Assembly: GCF_009602705.1 (NCBI RefSeq)
Contig: NZ_VSWH01000001.1
Coordinates: forward strand, 1,240,001 to 1,304,000
Source: Chryseobacterium vaccae
Lineage (GTDB): Bacteria > Bacteroidota > Bacteroidia > Flavobacteriales > Weeksellaceae
Reading direction: 5' to 3'
DNA length: 64,000 nt
Shown here: piece by piece, positions 17,506-26,347 of the stretch
Numbering within the stretch: position 1 is the stretch's first letter
How the letters are laid out: the number at the start of each line of letters is the position of its first letter
Made by a program: the position numbers and the translations under genes
Notes under the pieces: generated by a model
The model's database searches: none
Told to the model about the DNA's origin: nothing
Seen by the model: the letters and a program-made list of their open reading frames with translations, nothing else

Positions 17506-18552
17506 TTATTGCAGTTCTTTCATGTAGGTAAGCTGATAACCCTGTAAAAGTTCAGGATGGAAGATTTTAATATAGTCTTTGAGAACCAGATCAGCTCTTA
17601 CAACGCCGCTTTCAAAAAAATCATTGGCTTTCTGTTTCTCCTTCCCTGCCATTGTATAGATCTTTCCTTTATTGAATACATCCAGCTTTCCGTAGAAAGG
17701 ATTGGCATTCAGCATTTGCTTTTTAGAAGCGTGACTTCCTGCATTCACCCAGTACTGTACCCCTCCACATTTAGCGTAGACTTCTTCAAACCCCATCGTT
17801 AACGCTTTTTCATCTTTATTCTCTTTCATGATATAGTTTGCGTTGGCATCTGCAATATAATGAGCTACCGAAGTATTTCCGCCTGGAAGATACCAGACAT
17901 CACCATACATCTCATTAGCCAGAACAACAGGTTTTTCTTTTGCTTTCTGTGCAAGCTGCTTCAGGTCTCTATAATTTTTTTCAATTTCTTTATATTTAGC
18001 CTCAGCTTCTTTTTCTTTTCCTAAAAATTCTCCGAAAAGTTTAATATAAGCTGTTTTTTCAAGAGGCTGCTGTTCCATATACTCATCCAGAAATATCACC
18101 TGAATTCCGTTGTTCTTCAACAGTTCGTACGTATTGTCAAAGCTTGCAATATGGTTGGTAAAAATGGCATCCGGTTTCATGGAAATAATTTTTTCCACAT
18201 CATATTTCTGCTCATTTCCTACATTCTGGATCTTTCCGTCTTTAAGAAGGTTCAGAATTTTCTCAGAATAGATGTATTCCGGGCTGGATATTCCGATGAT
18301 CAGATTTTCTGCTCCAAGCTCTGAAATATACCCTGCCATACTCGCATTTAACAGAATAATTTTCCTGAACGGGGTCTGATTTTCCTTAAAATTATAGGTG
18401 AAATTTCCCGATTTCAGCTCTAAGGTTCCGCCACTCTCTTTAAACTGGGTGCGTTCTGAGATTTTGGTCCAGTCTGAGGACGAAATTTTTGTTTCTCTCT
18501 TACAGGCAATTAGCGAAAAAACCGTTAATAAAAGTAAAATTCTCTGTTTCAT
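17506..18552 (-). CDS. ABC transporter substrate-binding lipoprotein (BtuF/FepB-like)
   Basis: 348 residues with a lipoprotein signal (FSLIAC, Cys at residue 17). It has a periplasmic-binding fold of the helical-backbone class: KIILLNASMAGYISELGAEN in the first lobe (compare R.V.L.....E.L..LG), MKPDAIFTNH, a long central helix (EIEKNYRDLKQLAQKAKEKP), and GGNTSVAHYIADANAN in the second lobe. Such proteins deliver cobalamin, haem or siderophore-iron to BtuCD-like permeases. No permease or ATPase is adjacent, so the ligand is open. It is first in a likely unit with mtgA and the SpecificRecomb gene, and divergent from tRNA-Arg. Confidence 0.85.
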   Translation of the reverse strand: MKQRILLLLTVFSLIACKRETKISSSDWTKISERTQFKESGGTLELKSGNFTYNFKENQTPFRKIILLNASMAGYISELGAENLIIGISSPEYIYSEKILNLLKDGKIQNVGNEQKYDVEKIISMKPDAIFTNHIASFDNTYELLKNNGIQVIFLDEYMEQQPLEKTAYIKLFGEFLGKEKEAEAKYKEIEKNYRDLKQLAQKAKEKPVVLANEMYGDVWYLPGGNTSVAHYIADANANYIMKENKDEKALTMGFEEVYAKCGGVQYWVNAGSHASKKQMLNANPFYGKLDVFNKGKIYTMAGKEKQKANDFFESGVVRADLVLKDYIKIFHPELLQGYQLTYMKELQ

Positions 18553-18612
18553 CTTTCAAAGAAAAGAAAAAAGTGCTATATTTGCAAACCTTTAAACAAC
18601 AAGGTAACACAA

Positions 18613-18686
18613 GGCCTCGTGGCGCAACTGAATAGCGCATCTGATTACGGCTCAGAAGGTTACAGGTTTGAATCCTGTCGAGGTCA
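18613..18686 (+). tRNA. tRNA-Arg (anticodon ACG)
   Basis: A full cloverleaf: acceptor GGCCTCG (18613-18619) pairs with CGAGGTC (18679-18685) with one G-T, then discriminator A. The D-arm contains GGCGCAACTGAATAGCGC, the anticodon arm TCTGA-TTACGGC-TCAGA carries ACG, and the T-arm is ACAGG-TTTGAAT-CCTGT. CCA is not encoded, as usual in Bacteroidota. The accessory region begins just downstream, so this gene is the likely founding integration site. Confidence 0.97.
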
Positions 18687-18694
18687 CAAACGAC

Positions 18695-18728
18695 AATATG
18701 CGCAAATTTAAGACAATTTGCGCATATT
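18695..18728 (+). terminator. tRNA-Arg terminator
   Basis: A perfect 14-bp stem (18695-18708 with 18715-18728) with a 6-nt loop and a short T-rich tail, starting 9 bp after the tRNA. It ends the tRNA transcript. Confidence 0.8.
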
Positions 18729-18951
18729 TATTTATACACACCTCATATTCAATTAGTTAACTTTGATCAAATTAAGACTTTCATTACAAAAACACTATTT
18801 CAAAAATATCTTAATTGATTCCATACAAAAGCGAAATGTAATTAAAAACCAGCAAGTTATATTTAAATTAATAAAAGTTTAAAAATTTTATCTGCGATGA
18901 CCTAACAGGATTCGAACACCAAAAATTCACAAAAAAACCACATATTTTTCG

Positions 18952-19200
18952 CTAAATAGTTTTCAACCGTTGTTCAAAAGCAAACAAGGAAATTTCCTTT
19001 AGAAAATGATTTATCTTCTCATCATTACCTAAAGCTTCTCCTACTCTTGCCCCAGATTTTTCTAATTTTACTCCAAATTTTTTTTTATAAATCCCAGTAA
19101 CATAAACATATTCAAAGTATTTTCATCAATAATTACTTTCTCAAAAAAATAATCTTGCCAATCTTTGTTTAGTTAAACTATTCTTGATTTTTGAGATGTA
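18952..19200 (-). pseudogene. decayed 3' end of a large serine recombinase
   Basis: On the minus strand, 19064-18952 encodes GARVGEALGNDEKINHFLKE and on to QRLKTI-stop, nearly identical to the last residues of the intact recombinase ending at 29504. Upstream the match continues with a one-base loss in a nine-A run and a small insertion, then fades near 19200. The rest of the gene is missing, so this is a fragment. It sits about 270 bp past tRNA-Arg and 90 bp from the last gene of the oxidoreductase island, so the island lies between two recombinase 3' ends in the same orientation. Confidence 0.85.
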
Positions 19201-19293
19201 TTGTGTCTATTTAAAGATAAAGAAGACGAATGTAATTACTCATCCGCCTTCGAAATATAAGTCTAGAAAATAATATTTAAAAAAGCTGACTAA

Positions 19294-20280
19294 TTAAGCT
19301 TTTCCAAATAAAGCTTTTTTAAGTGCTAATGCACCCTGTTCAGAAGAAAACTTTATTGCTTCTATATGATCCAACGGGTTTAATAATCCATAGTCATGGA
19401 TAAATCCGTTATAAGTCTGGATCGTGGTTGGCACACCTGCTTCATCTAATTTTCTGGCATATGCTAATCCTTCGTCAAAAAGGATGTCATTCTCCGCTAA
19501 TTGTACTAATGCTGGTGGCAATCCTTTTAACTGCTCTAAAGAAGCGTTGAAAGGTGTTGCATAATACTCTTTTCTTGTTTCGAGATCTGGTAAATAGTTA
19601 TCCCACATCCATTTCATCAATGGAGCTGTCAGGAATCTTCCTTCACCATATTTTTGCCAAGATTCACGTGTAAAATCAGCGTCCGCTACAGGCCACAATA
19701 ATAATTGAAATTTTATCTCTGGGCCACCTTTATCCTTAGCCATATGACAAAGTACCGCCGTCATATTCCCACCTACGCTATTTCCGGCAGCAGCCATATT
19801 TTTACCGTCTACTCCGATTTCAGCGCCATTTTCTGACACCCATTTTGTGGCAGCATAGATCTGATTGATCGCTACAGGGTATTGAGCTTCCGGAGATGGT
19901 GTATAGTCAGTAAATACAGCAGCAGCTCCGCTATTTATAACAAGATCTCTAACCAGCCTTCTATGAGTAGGATAATCACCCAATATCCAACCTCCACCAT
20001 GCGTAAACATAAATACCGGAAGGTTTTCCGAAGTTGAGTTTGCAGGTTTAACAATATGAATATTTACTGTAATACCATCCTGTGTAATTTCTCTTTCTGT
20101 CTCAATGATCCCTGAGTAATCAACCTCTACAGATTTTTGGGCATCCACTAACACCTGTCTTGCCTGCTGGGGTGTCAAGGTTTCCAAGGGACTCCCCCCA
20201 CTGTTATTCAATGCATTTAGAAATTCTCTGATCCCCGAAAGGATTTGCGGATCGTTTTCCGCTTTAATGTTTGATGCCAT
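19294..20280 (-). CDS. alpha/beta hydrolase (HSL-type esterase/lipase)
   Basis: 328 residues. The oxyanion motif HGGGWILGD near residue 94, nucleophile elbow GNSVGG near residue 166, catalytic Asp in ENDILFDEG and His in GFIHDYG make a complete hormone-sensitive-lipase-type triad. There is no signal peptide, so it is cytosolic. It probably hydrolyses small carboxylic esters. It follows DJ-1 copy A by 60 bp and ends that transcription unit, placing it under the operator at 21.1 kb. The physiological substrate is unknown, but context suggests detoxification. Confidence 0.92.
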   Translation of the reverse strand: MASNIKAENDPQILSGIREFLNALNNSGGSPLETLTPQQARQVLVDAQKSVEVDYSGIIETEREITQDGITVNIHIVKPANSTSENLPVFMFTHGGGWILGDYPTHRRLVRDLVINSGAAAVFTDYTPSPEAQYPVAINQIYAATKWVSENGAEIGVDGKNMAAAGNSVGGNMTAVLCHMAKDKGGPEIKFQLLLWPVADADFTRESWQKYGEGRFLTAPLMKWMWDNYLPDLETRKEYYATPFNASLEQLKGLPPALVQLAENDILFDEGLAYARKLDEAGVPTTIQTYNGFIHDYGLLNPLDHIEAIKFSSEQGALALKKALFGKA

Positions 20281-20340
20281 AATTAAAATTTTAATGATTA
20301 ATTATAAATTTATTTGGCTTATACAAGCCTAAAAGTATAT

Positions 20341-21024
20341 TTATTTATCAAGTTCTTTAGCAACAACTTGTGCCATTTCTTTTGAGCTGAAGGGGTTTTG
20401 TCCTGTAATCAGATTCCCATCCACTATAACATTGGACGTCATGGGAATACATGCTTTTTTCAGATCTGCACCACGTTCAACAATTGAAGCTTCAAGATTA
20501 AAAGGAACCTCCCTTTTTCTTCTGGCGATGGTCTCCTCGAACCAATCAAATCCAGTCATTGATTTTCCCGTAATCAGATAAGTTCCGTCTGAAAGCTTTA
20601 CATTAATCAATCCTCCCACTCCATGGCAAATGGCAGCAACCATTTTTCCACTTTCGTACTGCTTTCTGATTATATTTTGTATAATAATATCATCGGGGAA
20701 ATCATACATTGTCGCATGGCCACCTGCGAGATATACACAATCAAAATCTTTATTTTGAACTTCCAGCAAATTCTTTGATTGATTGAGGTCGTTCATAAAA
20801 GCAGTGTTTTCGTAATATGATCTTGAAATTTTGTCCAATACAAGAGGTTTTAAGCTCTCGGGGTCAATGGGAACATGTCCTCCTTTAGGACTTCCTATGG
20901 TGACCACCCATCCTTTTTCTTTTGCTGTGTGGTAGATATGGGTAAGCTCACTCAACCATAGACCGGTTTCTAAACCACTTTTATAATGTCCGGTATTCGT
21001 TACAACCAGAAGGATTTTTTTCAT
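20341..21024 (-). CDS. DJ-1/PfpI-family type 1 glutamine-amidotransferase-like protein (copy A)
   Basis: About 227 residues. The nucleophile elbow AAICHGVGG (Cys) is preceded by VYLAGGHATMYDFPDD, the Glu/Asp-bearing pattern of Hsp31/YhbO-like DJ-1 proteins. Family members include glyoxalase III/deglycase-type enzymes and chaperones acting on reactive aldehydes. It is a paralogue of the protein at 25403-26134 over its whole length. I prefer the ATG at 21024 over the one at 21045: this puts the gene 49 bp from its operator, matching the 48-52 bp seen in the other three units. It is followed by the esterase gene. Confidence 0.88.
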   Translation of the reverse strand: MKKILLVVTNTGHYKSGLETGLWLSELTHIYHTAKEKGWVVTIGSPKGGHVPIDPESLKPLVLDKISRSYYENTAFMNDLNQSKNLLEVQNKDFDCVYLAGGHATMYDFPDDIIIQNIIRKQYESGKMVAAICHGVGGLINVKLSDGTYLITGKSMTGFDWFEETIARRKREVPFNLEASIVERGADLKKACIPMTSNVIVDGNLITGQNPFSSKEMAQVVAKELDK

Positions 21025-21073
21025 TTTTATATCTTTTTTTGTCATCTAAAGTTAGTAATAAACGAATGGACAT

Positions 21074-21113
21074 CAGTAACCAAATCATGGAAGATTGTAA
21101 CCGAATCTCTGTT
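21074..21113 (-). promoter_or_regulatory. tandem AraC-type operator, copy 4 (before DJ-1 copy A)
   Basis: On the plus strand, half-site CAGTAAC (21074) and half-site TTGTAAC (21095) are 21 bp apart. The second leads into the dyad AACCGAATCTCTGTT (21099-21113, one change from perfect). It lies 49 bp before the DJ-1 copy A start. Same architecture as at 22.9, 26.2 and 29.4 kb. Confidence 0.7.
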
Positions 21114-21147
21114 AGAAAAATGATGGATGTAGAACCGCATTCCTTAG

Positions 21148-21876
21148 TTATCTCTTTATATATATTTCGTTAAACGGAACCCTACAGCGTTCACCCCAAA
21201 TACCTTCATTCCCTTTTCTGATCCCGCAGGAAACAACCATATTCACTTCAGCTCCACGGGGTAGGCCCAATACTTTTTTTAATACCTTGCTATCAAAACC
21301 TTCCAATGGACAGGTATCATATCCTTCATTTGCCATGGCGATCATAAAAGTTTGAGCTGCCAACGCACAGGATTTATGAACCACCACTCGCATATCATTC
21401 TCTGACACCTCTCTTGTAATGGTTCTGAACACTCCTATAGTTCCTGTCAATAATTTTCTAAAACTTCCCAATAAGCCAAAGAAACGTCCATATAATAAGG
21501 GCATGATCTTCCCATAATATAATTCTCTGTCCTTGATCCGTTTTTCCTGCCGCTCAACAGGACTATTGCGTCTGATGTTTCCTTTTTCAAAATTCAGTAC
21601 AAATTTTGCCCTTTTGCGAAACAGATCACGCCTTGTGACAAAAACCACGATCTGCGCTGCTGTTGAAGTGGCAGTCTGATCCAGACAAGCGCTGGAAACC
21701 TTAGATAACAGATCAGTATCTGTGATGTGATGAAACTCCCAAAGCTGCATATTGGAACTACTTGGGGCTAAAGCTGCCAATTGAAGACATGCTCTGATTT
21801 TTTCATCCTCTAGAGCTTTTTCCCGATCATAGACACGTACAGATCGTCTAAAGTCCACTACTTCTGATAAATTCAT
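21148..21876 (-). CDS. nitroreductase-family protein
   Basis: About 242 residues. The N-terminus SEVVDFRRSVRVYD and LAALAPSSSNMQLWEFHHIT are the FMN-binding signatures of the nitroreductase (NfsA/FRP) family, and the C-terminal DTCPLEGFDSKVLKKVLGLP with VVSCGIRKG completes it. The insert between residues 95 and 175 is long and basic (RRNSPVERQEKRIKDRELYY). These are FMN enzymes that reduce nitro compounds, quinones or other electrophiles with NAD(P)H. The start at 21876 (MNLSEVVDF) is chosen over an upstream TTG. It follows epimerase copy A by 46 bp, in the same unit. Confidence 0.88.
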   Translation of the reverse strand: MNLSEVVDFRRSVRVYDREKALEDEKIRACLQLAALAPSSSNMQLWEFHHITDTDLLSKVSSACLDQTATSTAAQIVVFVTRRDLFRKRAKFVLNFEKGNIRRNSPVERQEKRIKDRELYYGKIMPLLYGRFFGLLGSFRKLLTGTIGVFRTITREVSENDMRVVVHKSCALAAQTFMIAMANEGYDTCPLEGFDSKVLKKVLGLPRGAEVNMVVSCGIRKGNEGIWGERCRVPFNEIYIKR

Positions 21877-21922
21877 ATCAATTATAGTTTTTACAATATG
21901 ATCAAAATATCCTGACAAGAAA

Positions 21923-22864
21923 TTAAAGTTTCTTGTCTCTAAACTGCTCCTTCTTAATTTGTGCTATTCCTTCTCTATAGGTAGTAACCTGAAATTCAGG
22001 AAAACGTTTTTTGAATTTTGTATCATCAAAAAGATTATCATACGAATATCTCGGAAGCAATTCCAATAGTTCTTTAACCTTAGGATTGAACCACGAACCT
22101 ATTTTGAAAAGAAATTTTGGAACTACGTTATGTTTAAGCTTCTTGCCATAGATCCCGGATGCTATTTCTATAAACTCTTTATATGTCGGATGACTTTTGT
22201 CAACCGGCAGGTGCCATGTCTGACCGTAGGCATCAGGGGTATTTCCAATTAGCGCTGTGGCACGGCTTGCATCCGGTGTCCAGATCAGGCTTCGTTTTTT
22301 ACTGTCACTTAGAGGAACTTTTACGGTTTTCCCTTCTTTTATGTTATTAAATACTAAGGTGTTGGTAATACTCTGAGTTTTACCTGGACCATAAAACTCA
22401 GGTGCCCTACAGATTACCGCTTCTAGTGCTCCTGACTCAATTTCTTTCAACACCATATCTGCCATCTTTCTTCTTACCTTTGCTTTTCTTCCAAGCGGAC
22501 TAAAAGGAGTATTTTCAGTAAGGTTCCTATCATCCTGTGGATACATATAAGTATTATCAAAGAATACCAGTTTAGTTCCATTGATTTTACAGGCATCAAT
22601 CACATTTCTGAGAATCAATGGAAACTGTTGCTCCCATAAATCTGAACTGATCGGCAATCCAAGTGTAAAATACGCAATTTCACTTCCCTTTACAGCTTCA
22701 ATGGCCTTCTCTTTTATGGATAGATCAGCTGAAAAAACCTCATCGGTATCATTCACTTTGGTAGCTTCACGACTCACGATCCTGATTTCAGAGGTAAAAT
22801 TTCTTTTTAACTCTTTTGCCAGTTCCTCACCAATCTGTCCGTTGGCACCTAATATTGTTTGCAT
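21923..22864 (-). CDS. NAD(P)-dependent epimerase/NmrA-like reductase (copy A)
   Basis: About 313 residues. The Rossmann start MQTILGANGQIGEELAKEL gives a GxxGxxG-type dinucleotide site; YFTLGLP and FFDNTYMYPQDDR (YxxxK-like region not obvious) follow. Extended SDR or NmrA-like reductases act on sugars, quinones or aldehydes. The start at 22864 is fixed by alignment with the paralogue at 28235, which begins with the same MQTILGANGQIGEEL. An extension to 22927 would overlap the operator. It begins a two-gene unit with the nitroreductase. Confidence 0.87.
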   Translation of the reverse strand: MQTILGANGQIGEELAKELKRNFTSEIRIVSREATKVNDTDEVFSADLSIKEKAIEAVKGSEIAYFTLGLPISSDLWEQQFPLILRNVIDACKINGTKLVFFDNTYMYPQDDRNLTENTPFSPLGRKAKVRRKMADMVLKEIESGALEAVICRAPEFYGPGKTQSITNTLVFNNIKEGKTVKVPLSDSKKRSLIWTPDASRATALIGNTPDAYGQTWHLPVDKSHPTYKEFIEIASGIYGKKLKHNVVPKFLFKIGSWFNPKVKELLELLPRYSYDNLFDDTKFKKRFPEFQVTTYREGIAQIKKEQFRDKKL

Positions 22865-22916
22865 TTTTTTCTCTTTTAAATTTATAGTACAAAATTCGGC
22901 CATATCAGCCACAAAA

Positions 22917-22956
22917 AAGTATCCCAATCCATGGAGGTTGTAACATAATCTCTGTT
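22917..22956 (-). promoter_or_regulatory. tandem AraC-type operator, copy 3 (before epimerase copy A)
   Basis: Half-sites AAGTATC (22917) and TTGTAAC (22938) are 21 bp apart, then dyad AACATAATCTCTGTT (22942-22956, one change from perfect), which overlaps the stop codon of the ALDH gene. It lies 52 bp before the epimerase A start. The proximal half-site is the weakest of the four. Confidence 0.65.
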
Positions 22957-24316
22957 ACATCACCTTTTTTATCCAGTGCATTTTTTTATCAGTATAGGGC
23001 GGATATTTCAGATCCGGCTCGCCCCAGGTAGCTTTGTCTATAACTGATTTTTGGTGAGAAAATGCAAGGAAACCGTATTCGCCGTGATAACTTCCGATTC
23101 CGGAATTACCAATGCCGCCAAAAGGGAGATAATGGTTGGTAATGTGCATCAAGGTATCGTTGATGACACCACCGCCGAAAGAAACCAGATGGAGAAGTCT
23201 TGTTTTTTCTTCTTCATTTTTTGTAAACAGATAGGCTGCTAAAGGTTTTTCTCCTTCAATGATCTTCTGCAAAATCTCATCATAATCGGTATAGCCAATG
23301 ACCGGAAAAACAGGTCCAAAAATCTCCTCCTGCATTATGGCATCGTCCCAAGTGACATTATCCAAAACCGTAGGTTCGATATATAGAGTTTCTTCATTGG
23401 TTTTGCCACCATAGAAAATTTTGTCTTTATCGATAAGTGAAGAAACACGTTCGAAATTCCTTTTATTGATGATGCTGGTGAAATGCTCCGCACCATCTGA
23501 ATAATTGAATTCCTCCAGCTTTTCTTTTATCAGCTGTAATAATTTCGGCTTCACTGATTCTTCTACCAGAAGATAATCAGGAGCAATGCAGGTCTGTCCA
23601 CCATTTATAAACTTGCCCCAAACCAAACGCTTTGCCGCGACTTCCAAATCTGCCGTTTTAGTAACGATAGCTGGAGATTTACCGCCTAATTCAAGGACAA
23701 CCGGAATAAGATTTTTTGCAGCGGCCTCATATACTATTTTTCCTACTTTCGGGCTTCCGGTAAAGAAAATTTTATCCCAGCGGAGTTTCAGAAGTTCGGT
23801 TGTTTCAGGAATCCCACCTGCCACCACATACAGATAATTGGATGGAAAATTATGATTAATTAATTCCTCTAGCAGATTCATTGTATTTTCCGGTAGCTCG
23901 CTGGGTTTCAGTACGCAGGTATTTCCCGCAGCGATAGCGGTAACCATGGGCAACAACGTGAGCTGCAAAGGATAATTCCATGCACCGATGACCAACGTTA
24001 CACCCAATGCATCGTAATAAATATGACTGTTCCCGGGCTGCAAATTCAATGGTGTTTTTACTTTTTTAGGCTTACTAAGCTTATCCAGATTTTTCAGAAA
24101 AAAATCGATTTCATTATAAATAAGATTCAGTTCCGTTAAAAATGTATCGAATCTTCCTTTTCGAAAATCTTTATAAATCGCATCGTACATACGATTTTCA
24201 TTTTTTTTCAGAATGGTTTTCAGCTTTTTCAATGTTTCCTTACGAAAGGTTATATCTTTTGTATGATGTGTATTGAAAAATGCTTTTTGTAATTGAAATA
24301 TTTTGTCAAAATCCAT
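22955..24316 (-). CDS. aldehyde dehydrogenase family protein (ALDH3-like)
   Basis: 453 residues, the shorter length typical of class-3 aldehyde and coniferyl-aldehyde dehydrogenases. Motifs: GAWNYPLQLTLLP, KPSELPENT (NAD site), FTGSPKVGKIV, the catalytic Glu in VLELGGKSPAIV, catalytic Cys in NGGQTCIAPDYLLV, and EEIFGPVFPV. It oxidises aldehydes to carboxylic acids with NAD(P)+. It is the third gene of the unit DJ-1 B, ADC-like A, ALDH, with a 26-bp gap before it. The last codon overlaps the operator of the next unit. Confidence 0.94.
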   Translation of the reverse strand: MDFDKIFQLQKAFFNTHHTKDITFRKETLKKLKTILKKNENRMYDAIYKDFRKGRFDTFLTELNLIYNEIDFFLKNLDKLSKPKKVKTPLNLQPGNSHIYYDALGVTLVIGAWNYPLQLTLLPMVTAIAAGNTCVLKPSELPENTMNLLEELINHNFPSNYLYVVAGGIPETTELLKLRWDKIFFTGSPKVGKIVYEAAAKNLIPVVLELGGKSPAIVTKTADLEVAAKRLVWGKFINGGQTCIAPDYLLVEESVKPKLLQLIKEKLEEFNYSDGAEHFTSIINKRNFERVSSLIDKDKIFYGGKTNEETLYIEPTVLDNVTWDDAIMQEEIFGPVFPVIGYTDYDEILQKIIEGEKPLAAYLFTKNEEEKTRLLHLVSFGGGVINDTLMHITNHYLPFGGIGNSGIGSYHGEYGFLAFSHQKSVIDKATWGEPDLKYPPYTDKKMHWIKKVM

Positions 24317-24342
24317 TGCTTTAAATTTTAAGGTTGATTGAA

Positions 24343-25389
24343 TTATTTTTTCTCTTCCTGTACCAGTTCAGGCGTATATAATGCTGCCTGAAACTCCGGC
24401 TGGTAATCGTACTTAACCAGTTTATTTAAACCTAATGATCTGATAAAAGTTGACAAAGGACCATCAGAAAGATTTAATTGAATATCTTCAGCACTTTTGC
24501 TGCTCGCTTTCTTTATGGCACGAACATCAGTATAACCATGTGTTAGCTGACCTTGTTTATTCAGATTGATGAAATTAGAACGCATAATTTCCGGTGTTGA
24601 TGCAGAAACATCCAGTTTTTTCCCTGCCATCGAAAAGTCAAAATTCCCTTTTTCATCGTAATAATTAAACGTCAAACTATTACCCTCGTTCGTGTAATTG
24701 ATAGGAATCAGCCATTTGGGCAAATTGTAACCGTAAACACCTCTCACTCTTGCCAACTCCGTATCTACCGGAAGTTTCAACACGTATCCCCAAAGGTTCT
24801 TATCATTCAGCTCACCCATCAGCGAAATCAGTCCCCAATTGCTTCTACCCGGTTGTGTGGTTACAATAGAGATGGACAATTCGTTATAAAAATCGTTATC
24901 GCAGTAATGGTAAGCGTAAGATGTAATAGCTATCAATCCCTTGCCGGGCGTATAGGAAATTGGTTTTACCAGACCTTTAACCTTTTCCGGAATCAATTCC
25001 TTTATTTTTGACATATCCGCCGTGTAAATAGCTGTAATGCTGCTGTTACTGTAATAGAAGTTAGGCGAATAGGTTGTAAAGCCTACTTCTTTTTTTTGTT
25101 TTTGAATGGTTTTGAACCAGCTCAGATCAATATCAGGTCTTTCCTTTGCAACGATATCCATAGGCGAATTTGAATGAAATCTGTCAAACAAACCGCCTGT
25201 CAGTACGGGTATCTTCTGTCCCGCCAGTTCAATGAGTGTATCCTTATCAGTAGGATTATTGGTTTTTGGTTGTACATTTTCCTTATTTGAAGCTGTATTA
25301 ACGACAGCTTTACTTAGGAAAAAGCCAGGGGCAAAGAGTAGGATTATAGCGATAATTACTGCGATTGCCAGAATTTTTAAGTTTTTCAT
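24343..25389 (-). CDS. acetoacetate-decarboxylase-family protein, membrane-anchored (copy A)
   Basis: 348 residues. An N-terminal hydrophobic helix (LAIAVIIAIILLFAPGFFL) makes it membrane-anchored or exported, followed by a short linker. The core contains NELSISIVTTQPG and LWGYVLKLPVDTELARVRGV then GYNLPKWLIPI, the ADC-fold pattern. An equivalent of the acetoacetate decarboxylase Schiff-base lysine is probable in LPKW but not proven, so decarboxylase activity is uncertain; the wider ADC-like superfamily includes other enzymes. It is a paralogue of 28265-29335 with very similar cores. It lies 13 bp after DJ-1 B. Confidence 0.8.
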   Translation of the reverse strand: MKNLKILAIAVIIAIILLFAPGFFLSKAVVNTASNKENVQPKTNNPTDKDTLIELAGQKIPVLTGGLFDRFHSNSPMDIVAKERPDIDLSWFKTIQKQKKEVGFTTYSPNFYYSNSSITAIYTADMSKIKELIPEKVKGLVKPISYTPGKGLIAITSYAYHYCDNDFYNELSISIVTTQPGRSNWGLISLMGELNDKNLWGYVLKLPVDTELARVRGVYGYNLPKWLIPINYTNEGNSLTFNYYDEKGNFDFSMAGKKLDVSASTPEIMRSNFINLNKQGQLTHGYTDVRAIKKASSKSAEDIQLNLSDGPLSTFIRSLGLNKLVKYDYQPEFQAALYTPELVQEEKK

Positions 25390-25402
25390 TTTAAATCGTT
25401 TT

Positions 25403-26134
25403 TTAATGTTGATTATTATCTATGATTTTAGATTGTGCTATTTGTTTATCCAGTTCACGTACCACGACTTTTGCCATTTTTTTAGAACTGAAAGGGTTCT
25501 GTCCGGTAATTAAATTTCCATCGACAACAACCTTTGAGGTCATCGGGATAAGTGCTTTTCTGTAATCCGAACCCTGGTTCTTCAAAGTCTCTTCAAGATT
25601 GAAAGGCACTTCTTTTTTTCGGCCGGCAAGACCTTCTTCAAACCAGTTATAACCAGTTAGTTTTTTATCTTTGATCAGATAATTTCCATTGGACAATTTT
25701 ACGTTAAGCAAACCACTGACTCCATGACAAATAGCGGCCACCATTTTTCCACTTTCATATTGATCACCAATAATTTTTTGGAGCGTTTTATCATCGGGGA
25801 AATCATACATTGTTCCATGTCCGCCTGCCAGATAAACCACATCAAAATTGTCATTTTCCACTTCCTTAAGGCTTCTGCTATTTTTCAACAATTCACGGAA
25901 GGAATTGTCATCCCAATATTTTTTAGATATCTTATCCAGGGTAAAAAATTTCAGACTCTCTGGATCTATAGGAACATCACCACCATTGGGACTTGCAATG
26001 GTAACATCATAGCCTTTTTCTTTTGCTGCCTGATATATATGCGTCACTTCACTTAACCATAGGCCAGTAGGATAATTCCCACTTGCATACATATTGATAT
26101 TGGTAACAATAATTAATATTTTAATAAGATTCAT
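25403..26134 (-). CDS. DJ-1/PfpI-family type 1 glutamine-amidotransferase-like protein (copy B)
   Basis: About 243 residues, a full-length paralogue of copy A: VYLAGGHGTMYDFPDDKTLQ, nucleophile AAICHGVSGLLNV and the C-terminal GNLITGQNPFSSKKMAKVV are all shared. It is expected to be an Hsp31-like glyoxalase/deglycase or chaperone. The start at 26134 (MNLIKILIIV) is chosen because it begins the core strand and lies 48 bp from the operator. It opens the unit DJ-1 B, ADC-like A, ALDH. Confidence 0.9.
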   Translation of the reverse strand: MNLIKILIIVTNINMYASGNYPTGLWLSEVTHIYQAAKEKGYDVTIASPNGGDVPIDPESLKFFTLDKISKKYWDDNSFRELLKNSRSLKEVENDNFDVVYLAGGHGTMYDFPDDKTLQKIIGDQYESGKMVAAICHGVSGLLNVKLSNGNYLIKDKKLTGYNWFEEGLAGRKKEVPFNLEETLKNQGSDYRKALIPMTSKVVVDGNLITGQNPFSSKKMAKVVVRELDKQIAQSKIIDNNQH

Positions 26135-26182
26135 TGTATAAGTATTTTTATACAACAAAGGTCCAAAACATCCGATGAGTTA

Positions 26183-26222
26183 TTGTAACCTAAATAAGGT
26201 AAGTTGTAACAGAATCTCTGTT
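26183..26222 (-). promoter_or_regulatory. tandem AraC-type operator, copy 2 (before DJ-1 copy B)
   Basis: Half-sites TTGTAAC at 26183 and 26204 are identical and exactly 21 bp apart. The second runs into the perfect dyad AACAGA-ATC-TCTGTT (26208-26222). It lies 48 bp before the DJ-1 B start. This is the best-conserved copy. Confidence 0.75.
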
Positions 26223-26263
26223 TTATTGATCTATTTCAAACTCCAAACCCAATAAAAAATAAA

Positions 26264-26298
26264 AAAAGATGGGTGGTAATAATTACCACCCATCTTTT
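26264..26298. terminator. bidirectional terminator after the island regulator
   Basis: A perfect 16-bp stem (26264-26279 with 26283-26298, loop TAA) with A-run and T-run flanks. It separates the regulator's transcript from the DJ-1 B promoter. Confidence 0.8.
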
Positions 26299-26347
26299 CA
26301 ATATTTATTGATATTAATTGCATTCGTTAAATTAGAGTACCTTTTCA

